A stretch of DNA of 26,221 nt. It comes from CAZONC01 sp964581305. Its GTDB lineage: Archaea; Aenigmatarchaeota; Aenigmatarchaeia; CG10238-14; SCSR01. The translations under genes were made by a program, and so were the position numbers. The stretch spans positions 1-26,221 of the forward strand of contig CAZONC010000007.1 of the NCBI GenBank assembly GCA_964581305.1. Reading direction: 5' to 3'. The number at the start of each line of letters is the position of its first letter. Positions within the stretch are counted from its first letter, which is position 1. Below the pieces are notes generated by a model that did no database searches, had not been told where the DNA came from, and worked only from the letters and a program-made list of their open reading frames with translations. Below, piece after piece: positions 23,430 to 26,221 of the stretch.

Positions 23430-24536
23430 ATGGTTTCCTATGAAAAAATGAAAAAAATAGCAAAATTTATTATTAGGAAATCGCTTGATGTAAAGGAAAA
23501 AGATGTTACGCTGATATCTTGTGGACCAAAATCATTGCAATTTGCTGAACTTTTAGCTTTCGAAGCTGCGCAAATAGGTGCGCAGCCAACAATTACTTAT
23601 GGTAGTGATAAACTAAGTCTTCAAATTTACAAAACCATTAAACCCAAATTTTTAAAAAATTGGCCAAAACTTGCTGATATTCTTTCAAAAACAGTGGATG
23701 TAAAAATTATAATTGATGAAACCAATCCATTTTTGGCTCGTCAAATACCTCAGAAAAAAGTTGAAATAAGAAGAAAAACTGTCAAACCGATAAACGACAG
23801 GGAAGAGAGGAGGGAGAGAAAAAAAGAACTGAAAACTGTTTTAATCGGATTTCCTACCGAAGAAATAGCAAGAGCTATAAAAATTCCTTTTGAAAAGTTG
23901 AATAGAATTTTCTGGGCTGCGATGGATATCAATTATGAAAAGTTGTATGAATATAATAAAAAAATAATTGAAAGATTGAAAAATGCAAGTGAAATAAGAA
24001 TTGTTGGTGAGAAAACGGATTTAAAATTTTCTGTTAAAGGAAGAAAGTTCATAAATGCCTGTGGCCTTGTGACTCAAAAAGGAGAAATAGGCTATCTCAA
24101 TTTGCCAGACGGGGAGGTTTTTTGTGCACCAGTTGAAAATTCAGTTAATGGCGAAATTTATTTTGATTTGCCATGTATGTGGCATTATGGTAAAAAGGTT
24201 GAAGGTGTGTGGTTTAGATTTAAAAATGGAAAACTTATTGATTACAAAATTGAAAATGGAAGGAAAAATTTTGAGGATGTTTTTAAAAATGCTTCGGGTG
24301 ATAAAGATAAGATAGGCGAATTTGCAATTGGAACGAATCCAAAAGCGCAACCAACTGGTGGAATGATAATAGTCGATGAAAAAGTAAGAGGCACTATTCA
24401 CCTTGCGCTAGGTCATAATAAACATTTTGGAGGAAAAAATGATTCCACCATTCATTGGGATTTCTTTAAAAATATGGAAAAAGGTAGAATTTACGTTGAT
24501 GGAAATCTTTTAATGAAAAATGGTCGAATTAGATAG
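23430..24536 (+). CDS. M29-family metal-dependent aminopeptidase (AmpS/PepS-like)
   Basis: Cytoplasmic aminopeptidase removing N-terminal residues from peptides, using a two-metal centre. The 368-residue length is slightly short of the usual about 400. Family motifs in order: LNLPDGEVFCAPVENSVNG (metal Glu), KIGEFAIGTNPKAQ (second Glu), GTIHLALGHN (His) and STIHWDFF (His and Asp), all at the C-terminal half as in AmpS. The N-terminal half (SLDVKEKDVTLISCG...EAAQIGAQPTITYG) matches the usual alpha/beta domain. Promoter is leaderless. Immediately downstream is a gene fragment and then an M24 peptidase on the same strand, so both peptidases may share a transcript for peptide recycling. Confidence 0.92.
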   Translation: MVSYEKMKKIAKFIIRKSLDVKEKDVTLISCGPKSLQFAELLAFEAAQIGAQPTITYGSDKLSLQIYKTIKPKFLKNWPKLADILSKTVDVKIIIDETNPFLARQIPQKKVEIRRKTVKPINDREERRERKKELKTVLIGFPTEEIARAIKIPFEKLNRIFWAAMDINYEKLYEYNKKIIERLKNASEIRIVGEKTDLKFSVKGRKFINACGLVTQKGEIGYLNLPDGEVFCAPVENSVNGEIYFDLPCMWHYGKKVEGVWFRFKNGKLIDYKIENGRKNFEDVFKNASGDKDKIGEFAIGTNPKAQPTGGMIIVDEKVRGTIHLALGHNKHFGGKNDSTIHWDFFKNMEKGRIYVDGNLLMKNGRIR

Positions 24537-24540
24537 TTAA

Positions 24541-24630
24541 AATATTAATTATCATGCAAGAGCTTGGTGTTGTTTGCCATATCCAAATCATTCAAACGGC
24601 TGTCCAAATTTTGGCAAATCGCCAAAATAA
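24541..24630 (+). pseudogene. Cys-rich gene fragment without a start codon
   Basis: One frame between the two peptidase genes reads ARAWCCLPYPNHSNGCPNFG followed by KSPK and a TAA stop (24628-24630). There is no start codon before it: the frame opens only at 24541 after a stop at 24538-24540. The pattern WCxLPYPNHxxGCPNxGK resembles the N-terminus of a Cys-rich, presumably metal-binding protein family that I recall only loosely. Sequence after the stop does not continue it in any frame. I read it as the remnant of a truncated gene. In one of the other frames the same DNA would be an N-terminal extension of the M24 gene, which I reject. Confidence 0.4.
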
Positions 24631-24677
24631 AAGACTGTACGGAAAGTTGCAATTATCAAGGAGAAAGCAGTGATGGC

Positions 24678-25397
24678 ATGGCCAAAAATGAAAAAGAAAT
24701 AAAACTTCTTAAAAAATCCGCAGAAATTGCAAACTCGTGCCTACCGCTGATAGAAGAGCTACTAAAAAGAGAAAAAATTACGGAAAAAGAAATTGCACAA
24801 GCGATTAGAAAAAAAATTTATTCGCAGGGAGCAAAACTTGCTTTTCAAATAATTGTTGCTTGTGGCAAAAGATCTGCGAAAATTCATCCAAAGCCGAGAG
24901 TAACTGGCAAAATAGTAAGTGGTTTGGGTTACATCGATTTCGGCGCTTCCTACAAAGGGTATAAAAGTGACGTTACTGTGCCATTTATAAAAGGGAAAAT
25001 AAGTAAAAAAGAGAGAAAAATTGTTGATGCAACTTTAGCAGCATATAAAATTGCGCTTTCCTCCATAAAAATAGGTGAGCAATGCTGGAAAGTTTTCGAA
25101 AAGGTTGATAGATTTTTGAGAAAAAGGGGATTTGAACTTAAACATGGCCTTGGACATGGACTTGGGTTAAAAATACACGAAGACCCTCATATGATTGTGC
25201 CTAAGAGAAAATTTAAAAAAAGAAAAATAAAATGGGAAAAAATAAGAAAAATGGTTTTTGAAAATGGTATGGTTTTCACTATAGAGCCTGGTGTATACGT
25301 AAATAAGCTAGGTGGCTGCCGAATAGAAAATGTATTTGCAATTGAAAATGGTAAAATAGAAAAACTAACAAATGCGAAATTAATAGTGATCGAATGA
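24678..25397 (+). CDS. M24-family metallopeptidase (single-domain, Xaa-Pro peptidase/MetAP-like)
   Basis: Pita-bread-fold peptidase. Starting at ATG 24678 the protein has 239 residues (MAKNEKEIKLLKKSAEIANS...). Metal ligands: YIDFGASYKGYKSDVTVPF (two Asp), HGLGHGLGLKIHE (His), FTIEPGVY (Glu) and CRIENVFAI (Glu). There is no N-terminal creatinase-type domain, which Xaa-Pro dipeptidases usually have, so it is only the catalytic domain, as in methionine aminopeptidase. SDVTVPF replaces the common SDMTRTF. The frame is open upstream to 24564 with poor-looking residues overlapping the Cys-rich fragment; AAGGAG (24658-24663) before the ATG supports the shorter start. It overlaps the prenyltransferase by 4 nt. 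Exact substrate is uncertain. Confidence 0.85.
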   Translation: MAKNEKEIKLLKKSAEIANSCLPLIEELLKREKITEKEIAQAIRKKIYSQGAKLAFQIIVACGKRSAKIHPKPRVTGKIVSGLGYIDFGASYKGYKSDVTVPFIKGKISKKERKIVDATLAAYKIALSSIKIGEQCWKVFEKVDRFLRKRGFELKHGLGHGLGLKIHEDPHMIVPKRKFKKRKIKWEKIRKMVFENGMVFTIEPGVYVNKLGGCRIENVFAIENGKIEKLTNAKLIVIE

Positions 25398-26089
25398 TCG
25401 TTCCCAACCATCTTGCAGTTATAGTTGATGGAAATCGTAGATGGGCTAGAAAGAATGGACTACCAGTATCAGTTGGTCATAGAGAAGGAGCGAAGAAACT
25501 AATAAAATTTATTAAATGGTGTCTTGAACTTAAAATTCCACAAATTTCGGTTTATGCACTCTCGCTAGAAAATCTGGAAAAGAGATCTAAGAAAGAGATC
25601 AATGATCTATTTGATCTTTTTATGGAATATTTTCAAAAACTGGAAAGAGATCCAGACATTTTAGATAAATATGAAGTTAGAGTAAGATTTTTTGGCGATT
25701 TTAAAAAATTGCCTCCTGCACTTGTTAAAATTATGAAAAGAATAATGGCAAAAACAGCGAAATATCAGAAAAAGATTTTAAATATCCTAATTGCCTATAG
25801 CTCGTATTTTGAGTTAACGCATGTAATTAATAAAATTGTTAAAAAAATAATTAATTCGGGAAAAATACAAATAAGCAAAAAAGATGTGCAAAATAATTTG
25901 TTGATTTCCACGCCGGTTGATCTTGTAATTAGAACTGGTGGATATAGTAGGCTATCAAATTTCTTACTTTTGCAATCTGCATACGCCGAATTGTATGTTG
26001 TGCCAAAACTTTGGCCAGATTTTACAAAAAACGATTTGGTTAAAGCAATAAAATGGTACAATAGCGTAGAAAGAAAATTTGGTAAATAA
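25394..26089 (+). CDS. uppS: Cis-prenyltransferase (undecaprenyl diphosphate synthase family)
   Basis: Extends an allylic diphosphate with isopentenyl diphosphate units in cis to make the long polyprenyl lipid that, as a phosphate, carries sugars for N-glycosylation. The 231-residue protein shows HLAVIVDGNRRWARKNG (catalytic Asp, residue 12), GHREGAKKL, YALSLENLEKRS, the characteristic VIRTGGYSRLSNFLLLQSAY and AELYVVPKLWPDF. Length is normal for the family. RTGGY is in place of the commoner RTGGE. The ATG overlaps the M24 stop (ATGA), a coupled pair. The sequon-rich surface proteins in this window fit a need for such a carrier lipid. In archaea the chain is usually a dolichol-type or shorter polyprenol. 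Confidence 0.95.
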   Translation: MIVPNHLAVIVDGNRRWARKNGLPVSVGHREGAKKLIKFIKWCLELKIPQISVYALSLENLEKRSKKEINDLFDLFMEYFQKLERDPDILDKYEVRVRFFGDFKKLPPALVKIMKRIMAKTAKYQKKILNILIAYSSYFELTHVINKIVKKIINSGKIQISKKDVQNNLLISTPVDLVIRTGGYSRLSNFLLLQSAYAELYVVPKLWPDFTKNDLVKAIKWYNSVERKFGK

Positions 26090-26094
26090 AAAAT

Positions 26095-26220
26095 TTATTG
26101 TTCTATTGTCACAACTGGTTCTGGACTAATGTACTCCCTTACCTTAAAGACATATGTAGGATTTCCGGTTGTATCTATGGATACTGCAAGATATTGACTT
26201 GCTAAGTCAAAATCTACTGA
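26095..26220 (-). CDS. 3' end of an unidentified gene running off the window
   Basis: The minus strand is open from the window edge to TAA at 26095-26097, giving 41 residues that include YLAVSIDTTGNPTYVFKVRE and end EPVVTIEQ. The alternating hydrophobic and polar pattern suggests a beta-sandwich end, as in an extracellular or repeat protein. It converges with uppS, 5 nt after that stop. No family can be named from the fragment. Confidence 0.5.
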   Translation of the reverse strand, partial: SVDFDLASQYLAVSIDTTGNPTYVFKVREYISPEPVVTIEQ

Positions 26221-26221
26221 G

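Noticed and set aside
24564..24677. N-terminal extension of the M24 peptidase
   Set aside because: The 38 extra residues have no M24-like features and share DNA with the Cys-rich fragment in another frame. ATG 24678 has AAGGAG upstream and gives the usual start of the domain.
1..26221. CRISPR arrays, insertion sequences or integrase/att sites
   Set aside because: No regularly spaced repeats, transposase motifs or tRNA-flanking duplications were seen on either strand.

Overview
The window is from a low-GC archaeon, most likely a member of the DPANN group. Archaeal markers are aIF5B, ribosomal protein eS26, RtcB, a TadA/FlaI-type pilus ATPase with class III prepilins, a form III RuBisCO, TATA-box promoters with mostly leaderless starts, and surface proteins full of N-x-S/T sequons. 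The DPANN assignment is an inference from gene content, compact packing and small single-domain enzymes. No rRNA or CRISPR array is visible.

Layout. 1-416 holds no intact gene, only a decayed DUF134-type helix-turn-helix remnant. At 417-2980 RtcB RNA ligase is divergent from a winged-helix/LigD-type primase-polymerase. eS26 (3007) leads into a type IV pilus locus (3293-9865): ATPase, two GspF/TadC-type membrane proteins, two convergent major-type pilins, and four overlapping genes for single-pass pilin-like proteins. A PdeM-like phosphoesterase follows. On the minus strand aIF5B is followed 3 nt later by a secreted, heavily sequon-bearing DUF5667-type protein. 13.6-14.4 kb carries three small unknown genes.

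The most striking block is 14.5-18.6 kb: cysteine synthase, tRNA-Cys, cysteinyl-tRNA synthetase, cysteine desulfurase and IscU, all on one strand. It makes cysteine, carries and charges its tRNA, then mobilises its sulfur for Fe-S clusters. The cysteine synthase reading frame ends inside the tRNA, in a 13-nt insertion between D arm and anticodon arm that looks like a non-canonical intron; the synthetase ATG begins 2 nt after the tRNA. Tail to tail with iscU lies a catalytically complete form III RuBisCO. A 1084-residue surface subtilisin (20091-23345) follows. Its frame ends antisense within tRNA-Arg(CCU), which has an oversized D loop, so both tRNA genes in the window are interrupted or expanded. 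The right end holds an M29 aminopeptidase, a gene fragment, a one-domain M24 peptidase, a cis-prenyltransferase and the 3' end of an unidentified minus-strand gene.

How the genes work together: the 14.5-18.6 kb operon is the clearest functional unit. The pilus ATPase, its two platform proteins and the pilins form a second. RtcB is the ligase that would rejoin tRNA exons if the insertions are introns. No splicing endonuclease, prepilin peptidase, AMP phosphorylase or ribose-1,5-bisphosphate isomerase is visible here.
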